From Amycolatopsis solani (GTDB lineage: Bacteria > Actinomycetota > Actinomycetes > Mycobacteriales > Pseudonocardiaceae), in contig NZ_JAWQJT010000003.1 in assembly GCF_033441515.1 (NCBI RefSeq), positions 1 through 64,000 of the forward strand: 64,000 nt of DNA, written 5' to 3'. The notes under the pieces are model-generated. The model had not been told where the DNA came from. It was given only the letters and a program-made list of their open reading frames with translations, and did no database searches. Of this stretch, positions 26,373 through 33,557 are shown in pieces. Position numbers and translations under genes: made by a program. How positions within the stretch are numbered: position 1 is the first letter of the stretch; every line of letters starts with the position of its first letter.

Positions 26373-26386
26373 ACCAAGCAGTCGGT
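26373..26386. promoter_or_regulatory. TetR-like operator upstream of the SDR/carboxyltransferase operon
   Basis: ACCAAG-CA-GTCGGT is a half-conserved version of the perfect site ACCGAC-CA-GTCGGT at 5982-5995. One half is identical and the other matches at four of six bases, and both sites are preceded by AT. The position fits control of the minus operon, possibly by the same regulator (inference). Confidence 0.4.
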
Positions 26387-26487
26387 CAGTGGCCCATTAT
26401 GCGCGATGAGGTCATCGCACACACCCCGCCCGGAATGTGACCTTCCCCCGCTACCTTCCCCCCGGACACGACTTCGAGGGGGCCCGG

Positions 26488-27249
26488 GTGCGCAAGTCCG
26501 TCCTGACCGTCGCCGCGGCGGCACTGGCGCTGACCGCCTGCGACCCGGCACCACCACCGCCCCCGGCCGCGCTCGCCCCACCGGCCGCCGACGTCCCCGC
26601 CCTGGTGCGCACCGCCCGGGCCGGCCTCGACCACGGCAGATCCGCCGGGTTCGCGACGACCGTCGTGCTCGGCCCCGAGACCAAGCACCTCACCGGCTCG
26701 CTCCGCGTCGACGGCGGGACGAGCGCCCTGTCGGTGGTGCTCGACGACAGCGAGACGCGGGTGATCGGCCCGCGGACCTTCACGCGGGTGCCGCAGGAAG
26801 CGCTCCCCGGCAAGCCGTGGATCGGCACGGACGCCGGCAGCGCCGACCCGGTCGCGCAGGCGCTGGGCGCCGGGATCCCGCTGGTCGTCAAGCTGCCGGA
26901 CCTCGACCGCGCCCTGCGCGAGATCGAGCGGACCGGCCGCATCGTCTCGGCCGGCCAGACCAGGCTCGGCGACGTCCCGGTCAACCACTACCGGCTGGAA
27001 CTCGACCCGGCGAAGGCCCCGGAGCTGTTCCCCGAGCTGGCCCAGCAACCGGCGGCGGCCAAGGTGCCCGCCCAGCTGTGGCTCGACATCGCGGCCCGGC
27101 CGGTCCGGTTTGCCGTCGACTTCCCCGGGTCCGTGCCGATCAAGGGCACCACCGACTACCGCGACTGGGGCAAGCCGGTCGACATCCCGGCCCCACCGGC
27201 CGACGAAGTCGTCGACGCGGCGGAGCTGCTGAAGAAGATGGGCCGCTGA
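26488..27249 (+). CDS. Lipoprotein, possibly LppX/LprG-like
   Basis: 253 residues. The lipoprotein signal VRKSVLTVAAAALALTAC gives a lipobox LTAC near residue 18, followed by a Pro/Ala linker. The mature part (VPALVRTARAGLDHGRSAGFATTVVL, LTGSLRVDGG, RVIGPRTFTRVP, GDVPVNHYRLELD, LWLDIAARPVRFAVDFPG) resembles the LolA-like sandwich of mycobacterial LppX/LprG lipoproteins that carry lipids across the envelope. The match is by pattern only. The GTG at 26488 has GAGGGGG upstream. It is convergent with the next hydrolase gene. Confidence 0.75.
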   Translation: MRKSVLTVAAAALALTACDPAPPPPPAALAPPAADVPALVRTARAGLDHGRSAGFATTVVLGPETKHLTGSLRVDGGTSALSVVLDDSETRVIGPRTFTRVPQEALPGKPWIGTDAGSADPVAQALGAGIPLVVKLPDLDRALREIERTGRIVSAGQTRLGDVPVNHYRLELDPAKAPELFPELAQQPAAAKVPAQLWLDIAARPVRFAVDFPGSVPIKGTTDYRDWGKPVDIPAPPADEVVDAAELLKKMGR

Positions 27250-27278
27250 CGCGGTTCGCCCCCGGTGCGCAGGATCGA

Positions 27279-28094
27279 TCAATGCGGAACCAGCGAGCGG
27301 ACCGCGTCGATCACCTCCGGCCCGTCCAGCAGCACCGGGTCGTTGTGGCCGGCACCCGCGATCTCCACCACCCGCGCCGCCGCCGCGGCCGCCACCGCGC
27401 GGCTCTGGGACGGCGGCACGAGCGAGTCCGCGCCACCCAGCACGACCACCGACGGCACCCGCACGCGCGCGACCTGCTCCTCGACCGGGAAGCGGTCGCG
27501 CAGCAGCAGGCGCACCGGCAGGTACGGGTAGACCTCGGCACCCACCGCCGCGAGGTCGGTGAACGGCGAACGCAGCAGCAGCCCGGCCGGCGGGTGCGCC
27601 GTGGCCAGCTCGGTCACGACGGCGCACCCGAGGCTCTCGCCGAAGTACAGGAGCCGCTCCGGCGGGACCCGCCGCTCCGCCGTCAGGAACCGGTGGGCCG
27701 CGCGGACGTCGAGGGCCAGGCCCGCTTCGCTCGGGTCGCCCGGGTTGCCGCCGTAGCCGCGGTAGTCGAGCAGGAGCACCGCCAGACCCGCCTCGGCCAG
27801 CTTCGCCGCCAGCGGGGCGCGCCCGGCCCGGTTGCCGCCGTTGCCCCCGGCCACCAGCACCGTCGCCGACGGCTCGCGGCCGCCGGGCCGGACGAACCAG
27901 GCGCCCAGCTCCAGGCCGTCGTCCGTGCGGAAGCGGACGTCCTCGGCGCCGGGCAGCACGCTCGCGGCGGCCGGCACCGGCGTGGTGCCGGGCAGGTAGA
28001 CCAGCCGGCGCTGGAACACCCACACCAGCCCGAGCACCAGCACCACGACCAGCGCCGCCACCAGCAGCACCCGCACGACCACGGTCCCGCTCAA
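27279..28094 (-). CDS. Membrane-anchored alpha/beta hydrolase (BEM46/ABHD13-like)
   Basis: 271 residues. The N-terminal segment VVVRVLLVAALVVVLVLGLVWVF is a membrane anchor, followed by RRLVYLPG, which is typical of this subfamily. The hydrolase core has LVAGGNGGNRAG (oxyanion), LLLDYRGYGGNPG, the nucleophile in YFGESLGCAVV, Asp in LGGADSLVPP and His in IAGAGHNDP. Probably a serine hydrolase on the outer or inner face of the membrane; the substrate is unknown. The start is TTG at 28094, supported by GGAGGAGG placed 9 bases before it. Confidence 0.88.
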   Translation of the reverse strand: MSGTVVVRVLLVAALVVVLVLGLVWVFQRRLVYLPGTTPVPAAASVLPGAEDVRFRTDDGLELGAWFVRPGGREPSATVLVAGGNGGNRAGRAPLAAKLAEAGLAVLLLDYRGYGGNPGDPSEAGLALDVRAAHRFLTAERRVPPERLLYFGESLGCAVVTELATAHPPAGLLLRSPFTDLAAVGAEVYPYLPVRLLLRDRFPVEEQVARVRVPSVVVLGGADSLVPPSQSRAVAAAAAARVVEIAGAGHNDPVLLDGPEVIDAVRSLVPH

Positions 28095-28202
28095 GCGCCA
28101 CCTCCTCCCCGGCGAGTATCCGGGTTTTGCCCGGCTTTAACCGCCGTCCGGCAAGATCGGCTGAGCCAGACGGCCGGAGCCTGGGGGCTGGGGTCCGGAA
28201 CG

Positions 28203-28227
28203 CACCGGCAGGGGGGACGTGCCGGTG
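28203..28227. promoter_or_regulatory. Inverted repeat in the promoter region of the small secreted Cys protein
   Basis: CACCGGCA (28203-28210) and TGCCGGTG (28220-28227) are perfect 8-base inverted repeats with a 9-base spacer, in the 266-base region before the gene at 28361. It may be a regulator site for the following gene group, including the peptide and P450 genes. No clear sigma-70 promoter was seen. Confidence 0.35.
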
Positions 28228-28360
28228 AACGGGAACCGGTCGTCTGGCACCAGGGGGCACACGGGGGAGCACATTTCTCGCGTCCATCGTGACGCGCGCC
28301 GCGGGCTGGGGGTCCGTGGCGCCCGCCCCCTTCCGTCACCGCAGGGAGAGAGGGGCAGAC

Positions 28361-28723
28361 ATGAACCGAGCACTGAAGCGGGCGGCCGTCGTGGGGGCGG
28401 TCGCCGCGAGTTCGCTCGCGCTCGCCGCGCCGGCCGCGCTGGCCACCGAACAGGGCGGCATCTCGAAGACGTGCCAGAGCAGTGGTTTCTGCCAGACGGA
28501 TCCGGTCTGGTTCCCGGGCGGCACCCTCTCGGTCGACGCCGACGTGCACGGCAGCGGACCGGCCGAGTGGATCGTCCGCGGCCCGAACGGCGTCGTCTGC
28601 CGCACCGGGTTCGCCGCCGAGGCCCCGCCGTCCTCCTGGGTCTGCTTCAACGTGCCGGCCCAAACGCTCGAGGCCACCGTCGGCGGGCCCGCGGGCCCGT
28701 CGAACATCGGCCTCCGCTGGTAA
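28361..28723 (+). CDS. Small secreted four-cysteine protein
   Basis: 120 residues with a signal peptide (MNRALKRAAVVGAVAASSLA, cleavage near AALAT). The mature part of about 90 residues has four Cys (KTCQSSGFCQTD, VVCRTG, WVCFN), likely two disulfides, and a beta-rich pattern. I do not recognise the family. The ATG at 28361 follows GGGAGAGAGGGG. The stop lies 31 bases before the ATG of the short peptide gene, a spacing that holds little more than a ribosome site, so the genes are probably on one transcript. Confidence 0.75.
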   Translation: MNRALKRAAVVGAVAASSLALAAPAALATEQGGISKTCQSSGFCQTDPVWFPGGTLSVDADVHGSGPAEWIVRGPNGVVCRTGFAAEAPPSSWVCFNVPAQTLEATVGGPAGPSNIGLRW

Positions 28724-28754
28724 CCGAACACCCATCGAAAAAAGGAGTACCCGC

Positions 28755-28850
28755 ATGACGACGATCCGCTTCTTCGCCCGCTCCGTGGTGCGCAGCATCC
28801 GGACCCGCGAACTGGGCGCCGCGTGGCGCCTGTACTACGAGATCTACTGA
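28755..28850 (+). CDS. Putative P450-modified RiPP precursor peptide (31 residues)
   Basis: A 31-codon gene with a very strong ribosome site (AAAAAAGGAGT, 5 bases before the ATG). Residues 1-18 are basic and amphipathic with seven basic-to-hydrophobic alternations (RFFARSVVRSIRTR), as in a leader. Residues 22-31 are AAWRLYYEIY, with Trp24, Tyr27, Tyr28 and Tyr31 in the last eight positions and a C-terminal Tyr. A cytochrome P450 gene follows after 59 bases on the same strand, with a perfect hairpin between. Known RiPPs with only a P450 as tailoring enzyme (tryptorubin-type atropopeptides, cittilins, biarylitides) come from tiny precursors ending in clustered Trp/Tyr that the P450 crosslinks. 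The function here is inferred from that arrangement. It could instead be a regulatory leader peptide. Confidence 0.7.
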   Translation: MTTIRFFARSVVRSIRTRELGAAWRLYYEIY

Positions 28851-28856
28851 TCACCA

Positions 28857-28889
28857 CCGCGGCCGGGGTCAGCGCGACCCCGGCCGCGG
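28857..28889 (+). terminator. Intercistronic hairpin (attenuator) between peptide and P450 genes
   Basis: CCGCGGCCGGGGTC and GACCCCGGCCGCGG are perfect 14-base arms around AGCGC, starting 6 bases after the peptide stop and ending 20 bases before the P450 start. There is no U tract. A stem this GC-rich should partly terminate transcription or protect the 3' end of the peptide message, giving much more peptide than enzyme, as is common for RiPP precursor genes. Confidence 0.7.
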
Positions 28890-28909
28890 CGTTCCCCAGG
28901 GAGACCGCT

Positions 28910-30052
28910 GTGCGACAGACACTCGCCGAACCGGACGGGTTCCTCACCGATCCGCTCGCCGCCCTCGACGGGTGGGTGGGCGACGGGATCGCGATCCGCC
29001 GCTTCGAACCGGGCCGGTACCTGGTGTCCGGCGACGAGCTCGTCCGCACGGCGCTGGCCGGGACCACCACGCCGTTCGCGGCCAAGGCCGCGACGTTCGG
29101 CGCCGTCGCCGGCTGGGTGCCCGGCTCCGAACGCAGCCGCCCGGTGAACGCCGCGCTGGCGCGGGAACTGGACCGGGCCTGGCAGGCCGTCCCGCCCGAG
29201 CGGATCACCGCCGAGCTCCGTCGCTCCGCCGAAGCCGGCGAAACCTGGCCGGGCGCCCTTTCCGGGTGCTACCTCAAGCTCTTCGGCGAACAGCTCTTCC
29301 CCGGACTACCGACGAAAGCGCGGCAGTCCCTGCAGGACGCCCTCGCCGCGTCCGACGGGCTCGACCGGACGACCACGGCCCTGCGGCGCCTGCGGGGACG
29401 GCTCGCGCACAGCCGCGCCGACGCCGCGCTCCACCGCTGGGCGGCCGGGCGCACCGGTCCCCTGCCGGACGCCATGCGGACCGCGCTCGGGTCGGCCGAC
29501 GACGTCGCGCTCGCCCTGCACGGCCTGGTCGGCGCGGTCTGCCGGGCCGCGTCGATGGTGTTCGCCTGGACCGCGCTGCTCGACCGGGGCTGGCGGCCCG
29601 GCACCCCGGCGGGCACCACGCTGCCGCCGGTCGCCGTCACCGAGCCCGCCGCCCACCGCGTCAGCGAAGCGCTGCGGCTGTGGCCGGTCGCCTGGCTGCT
29701 GTCGCGCAAGGTCACCGCGGCCACCGAGCTGGGCGGCGTCCCGCTGGTCCCCGGCGACCGGCTGTACCTGTGCACGTACCTGCTCCACCGCGACCCGGAC
29801 GTCTGGGCCGAGCCCGGCGAATACCGTCCCTCGCGCTGGGCCCGGCCGCCCGAGGGGCACAAGGCCCGTTACATGCCCTACGGCTTCGGCGGCGCGGCCT
29901 GCGTCGGCTCGCGGTTCGTCAACCGGGCGAGCGCGGCGGTGCTCGACTGCTGGACGGCCTTCGACGACGTCGCGCTGCGGATCGTCGAGCCCGGGCCCGT
30001 GTTCGGCTCGCTGCTGTCCCCGCCCGTCGTGCGGCCCGTGATCACGCGCTGA
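28910..30052 (+). CDS. Cytochrome P450, putative peptide-crosslinking enzyme
   Basis: 380 residues, slightly short for a bacterial P450. ExxR of the K helix is E253-ALR256 (SEALRLWP). The heme loop is YGFGGAACVG with the thiolate ligand Cys331. The I helix reads VGAVCRAASMVFAW (about 207-220), so the usual acid-alcohol pair is replaced by Arg212/Ala213. Loss of that pair occurs in some phenol-coupling P450s such as CYP158A2. The GTG at 28910 follows AGGGAG by 6 bases. It lies directly after the aromatic-tailed peptide gene and before a SARP regulator gene. I infer C-C, C-O or C-N bond formation between aromatic side chains of that peptide. No ferredoxin gene lies nearby. Confidence 0.88.
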   Translation: MRQTLAEPDGFLTDPLAALDGWVGDGIAIRRFEPGRYLVSGDELVRTALAGTTTPFAAKAATFGAVAGWVPGSERSRPVNAALARELDRAWQAVPPERITAELRRSAEAGETWPGALSGCYLKLFGEQLFPGLPTKARQSLQDALAASDGLDRTTTALRRLRGRLAHSRADAALHRWAAGRTGPLPDAMRTALGSADDVALALHGLVGAVCRAASMVFAWTALLDRGWRPGTPAGTTLPPVAVTEPAAHRVSEALRLWPVAWLLSRKVTAATELGGVPLVPGDRLYLCTYLLHRDPDVWAEPGEYRPSRWARPPEGHKARYMPYGFGGAACVGSRFVNRASAAVLDCWTAFDDVALRIVEPGPVFGSLLSPPVVRPVITR

Positions 30053-30078
30053 ACCCGTCCCGCTACTCTCACCCGGGA

Positions 30079-30097
30079 TGACCGGTTTGCCCGGTCA
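30079..30097. promoter_or_regulatory. Inverted repeat just upstream of the SARP regulator gene
   Basis: TGACCGG and CCGGTCA are perfect 7-base arms around TTTGC, 17 bases before the ATG of the regulator. It could be an autoregulatory operator or a 5' leader hairpin. The spacing from the P450 stop is only 62 bases, so read-through from the P450 gene is also possible. Confidence 0.4.
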
Positions 30098-30114
30098 GCG
30101 GGGGCGGGGAGGAC

Positions 30115-33100
30115 ATGCTCAGCTTCGGGGTGCTCGGACCGCTGCTGGTCGAGCGGGACGGCGAGCCCGTGGCCGTCACCGGACCCAAGGTCCGTGCCCT
30201 GCTGGCGGCGCTGCTGATGCGGCCGAACACCCCGGTGTCCCTCGACCGGCTCACCGAGCTGCTGTGGGGTGGTGCCCCGCCGGACACCGCCCGCAAGAGC
30301 ATCCAGGTCCACGCGGTCCGGCTGCGGCGCGCGCTCGGCGACGGCGTCGTCGAGACGCAGCCGACCGGCTACCTGCTGCGCGTCCGGCCCGCGCAGCACG
30401 ACCTGCTGCGGTTCCGCGAGCTCACCGCGGCCGCGCGGGTGGCGGACCGGCCGGCCGCCGAGCGCGACCTGCTGGCCGGCGCGCTCGCCTGCTGGCGCGG
30501 CCCGGTGCTCGCCGACGTCCCGGCCGAAGTGCTGAGCCAGGACGACGTCGCCGAGCTCGCCGAAGAGCGGCTGCTGGCGCAGGAGCGGTACTTCGCGGTG
30601 AGCCTCGACCTCGGCCATGCGGCCGGAATCACCACCGAGCTGGGCAGGCTGACCCGCGAACACCCGTGGCGGGAAGCGTTCTGGGTGTCGTACCTGCGGG
30701 CGCTGCACCGCTCGGGGCGGCGCGCCGACGCGCTCGAGGCGTACCGCGCGGTGCACCGGCGGTTCACCGGCGAACTCGGCGTCGGCCCCGGCGAGCGGCT
30801 GCGGCAGACCCATCAGGAAGTCCTCGCCGACGAGCCCGGCGTCCCGGAGTTCCGCCCGCGGCAGCTGCCCCCGGACGTCGCGGTCCTGGTCGGCCGCACC
30901 GATCTCCTGTCCACTTTGGACGCAGCGCTGGGCCCGGCCCGCCTGCCGTCGACCCACCCGCCGATCGCCCTGCTGGTCGGCCCGGCGGGCGTCGGCAAGA
31001 CAACGGCGGCGGTGCACTGGGCCCACCGCGCGGCCGGCCAGTTCCCGGACGGCCAGCTCTTCGCCGACCTCCAGGGCTACGCGGCGGTCCCGGCACTGGA
31101 CCAGCTGGAGGTCCTGACCCGCTTCGCCCACGCACTCGGCGTCCGCCCCGGCGGCGTCCCCACCGACCTGGCCGACGCCGCGGCGCTCTACCGCTCGGTG
31201 CTGGCCGACCGCCGGGTCCTGATCGTGCTGGACAACGTGGCCGGCGCCGAGCAGGTCCGCGCTCTGCTGCCGGCCGCCCCGGGCTGCGCGGTCCTGATCA
31301 CCAGCCGCGACCGCCTGGCCGGCCTGGCCGCAACGGTCGACACCCGGCTGGTGGAGCTGGCGGAGCTGTCACCGGACGACTCGCTCGCCCTGCTGTCGTC
31401 GGTCGCGGGCGCGGACCGGGTGGCGGCGGAGGAAGAGGCATCCCGCGAACTGGCACGGCTGTGCGCGGGGTTGCCGTTGGCGCTGCGGATCGTGGGCGCG
31501 AACCTGGCATTGTGGCCGGCCCGCTCGGTAGGCGGCTATCTCGCCGAGCTGGCCGCACCGGAACCCGAGCGCCACCACCCCACCGACGAGCCCCAGCCCA
31601 CACCAACCGACGCCGACCACCCAAGCCGAACCACCCCACCCGACCGCCAACCGACCCGCCCGCACCTCGCCCCAAGTCCAGCCCGCGACCACCACCCCGC
31701 CGGCCCCGACCACCCAGGCCGAACCGCCGCACCCCACCCGGACCACGTGCCCGGCCTGGCCGAAGACCACCCCGCCGGCCCCGATCTCGTGGCCCGGCTG
31801 GCGATCCCCGGTGCCGAGCAGCTCGGCGTCCGGCGGGCCTTCGACCTCTCCTTCGACACCCTCTCCCCCGCCGCGGCGGGTTTCTTCCGGCTGCTCGGCC
31901 TGCTTCCCGGCGCCGACATCGACCTCGCCGGCGCCGCCGCGCTCGCCGGCGTGCCCGATGCCGGCCGGCTCCTGCGGGAGCTCGCCACGAGCCACCTGGT
32001 CCAGTCCCGCGGCGACGACCGCTTCGGGCTCCACGACCTCCTCCGCGCCTACGCCGCCGGGCGGGCTCGCGATGAGCTCTCCCCGGCCGAGCGCGCGGCC
32101 GCCGTCGACCGGCTCTTCGGCCACTACCTCCAGGCCGCCGCCGGCGCCGCGACCGCGCTCTACCCCGATCTGCAGCGGCTGCCCGACGCGCCCGAACCCG
32201 CCGGGGCCGTCGAGCCCGCCGAAGCGCGCCGATGGTTGCTGGCCGAGTACGGGAACGTGCTGGCCGCGATCCGCTGGACCGCGCGGCACGAGCCGGGGCC
32301 GTTCGCCTGGCGGGCCGCGGATCTGCTGCGCGGGTTCTTCCACTCGCACCGGCTCGACGCCGGCTGGCAGGCGGCCGCGACCGCCGGGCTCGCCGCCGCG
32401 CTTCGGGCCGGGGACGAGCGGGCCGCCGGGGCCATGCGGCACAGCCTCGGCGCCCTCGCCTGGAGCCGCGGCGATCTCGAGGCCGCGCTCGGCGAACTCG
32501 AAGCCGCGCAGGAGTCCTACCTGGCCGCCGGTGCCCTCGACGGCGCCGACTCGGTCCTGCACGCCCTCGGCGTCGTGCACCTGGACCTCGGCCGGCTCGA
32601 CCGGGCCATCGAGCACTTCACCGCGGCCCTGGACGGCACGCTCCGGCGCGGCACCCCGATCCAGGCCGCGAACGGGCTGATCAACCTCGGCGCGGTGCTC
32701 ATCGAACACGGCAGGCTCGCCGAGGGCGTCGAGCACAACGAACGGGCGCTCGACCTCTGCCGCCGGCTCGGCTCGCCGCACGCGGCCGCGATCGCGCTGT
32801 GCAACCTCGGCTACGGCTACCGCGTCTCGGGGGACTTCGCGCGGGCGCTGACCGTGCTCACCGAAGCGCTGGAAGCGTTGCGGGAACTCGGATCCCGCGA
32901 CGACGAAGCCGACGCGCTGGTCCGGCTCGCCTCGGTGCACCGGGTCACCGGCGACCTCGAGCGGGCGTGGCCGGCCGCGCGGCTCGCCGTGTCGGTGGCG
33001 CGCGAAGCGGGCAACCAGCGGTTCGAAGTGGACGCGCTCGCCACGCTCGGCGACCTCCACCGCCAGACCGGCGACGCGCCCGCGGCGCTGACCGAATACT

Positions 33101-33513
33101 CGGAAGCCCACCGGCTGGCGGCGAAGATCGGCTACCTGCGCGGCCTGATCAGCACCCGGATCGGACTGTCCACAGTAGACGTCGAACCGGCCCGGCACGC
33201 CGAAACCGCGCTGCGCGACGCCGGGCAAGGCGGCTTCCGGCTCCTCGCCGAGCAAGCCAGGACCAGCCTGGCGAACCTCTCGATGGGCCGCCCGGCGGAG
33301 GCGGAAACCCTGGCGGCGCAAGCGGTCGAAGGCTTCCGCGCCACCGGGCACCGGCTGGGCGAGGCCTACGCGCTGGTCGTGCTCGGCAAGGCCCGGCTGC
33401 GGCTCGGCGATCCCGGCGCGGCCCGCGAATGCTGGCTCGCGGCCGAGGCGTCGCTCGCCGCCATCGGCGCGCAACCCGCGCTGGCCGCCGTGCGGGGACT
33501 GCTGGCCGGCTGA
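30115..33513 (+). CDS. AfsR/SARP family regulator (SARP, NB-ARC, TPR)
   Basis: 1132 residues in the AfsR order. Residues 1-92: OmpR-type winged helix (VTGPKVRALLAALLMRPNTP, SIQVHAVRLRRALG). About 93-240: bacterial transcriptional activation domain. P-loop GPAGVGKTT at 289-297, with VLDNVAGAEQV and LITSRDRLAGLA of NB-ARC. About 800-1120: TPR units. About residues 482-559 are a Pro/His/Asp-rich low-complexity insertion inside the NB-ARC/winged-helix part. The ATG has GGGGAGGAC upstream. Such proteins bind direct repeats and activate specialised-metabolite genes; the neighbouring peptide/P450 pair is the obvious candidate target, and the regulator itself may respond to nucleotide and phosphorylation signals. 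Confidence 0.92.
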   Translation: MLSFGVLGPLLVERDGEPVAVTGPKVRALLAALLMRPNTPVSLDRLTELLWGGAPPDTARKSIQVHAVRLRRALGDGVVETQPTGYLLRVRPAQHDLLRFRELTAAARVADRPAAERDLLAGALACWRGPVLADVPAEVLSQDDVAELAEERLLAQERYFAVSLDLGHAAGITTELGRLTREHPWREAFWVSYLRALHRSGRRADALEAYRAVHRRFTGELGVGPGERLRQTHQEVLADEPGVPEFRPRQLPPDVAVLVGRTDLLSTLDAALGPARLPSTHPPIALLVGPAGVGKTTAAVHWAHRAAGQFPDGQLFADLQGYAAVPALDQLEVLTRFAHALGVRPGGVPTDLADAAALYRSVLADRRVLIVLDNVAGAEQVRALLPAAPGCAVLITSRDRLAGLAATVDTRLVELAELSPDDSLALLSSVAGADRVAAEEEASRELARLCAGLPLALRIVGANLALWPARSVGGYLAELAAPEPERHHPTDEPQPTPTDADHPSRTTPPDRQPTRPHLAPSPARDHHPAGPDHPGRTAAPHPDHVPGLAEDHPAGPDLVARLAIPGAEQLGVRRAFDLSFDTLSPAAAGFFRLLGLLPGADIDLAGAAALAGVPDAGRLLRELATSHLVQSRGDDRFGLHDLLRAYAAGRARDELSPAERAAAVDRLFGHYLQAAAGAATALYPDLQRLPDAPEPAGAVEPAEARRWLLAEYGNVLAAIRWTARHEPGPFAWRAADLLRGFFHSHRLDAGWQAAATAGLAAALRAGDERAAGAMRHSLGALAWSRGDLEAALGELEAAQESYLAAGALDGADSVLHALGVVHLDLGRLDRAIEHFTAALDGTLRRGTPIQAANGLINLGAVLIEHGRLAEGVEHNERALDLCRRLGSPHAAAIALCNLGYGYRVSGDFARALTVLTEALEALRELGSRDDEADALVRLASVHRVTGDLERAWPAARLAVSVAREAGNQRFEVDALATLGDLHRQTGDAPAALTEYSEAHRLAAKIGYLRGLISTRIGLSTVDVEPARHAETALRDAGQGGFRLLAEQARTSLANLSMGRPAEAETLAAQAVEGFRATGHRLGEAYALVVLGKARLRLGDPGAARECWLAAEASLAAIGAQPALAAVRGLLAG

Positions 33514-33557
33514 AAACGATTCGACGGCGTCACCCCGCCCTGCCACAGTGACGTTCC

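Noticed and set aside
28755..28850. Short frame as only a translational leader or attenuation peptide for the P450
   Set aside because: The strong ribosome site, the non-repetitive aromatic C-terminus and the hairpin placed after the stop fit a precursor better; a regulatory leader remains the main alternative and is not fully excluded.
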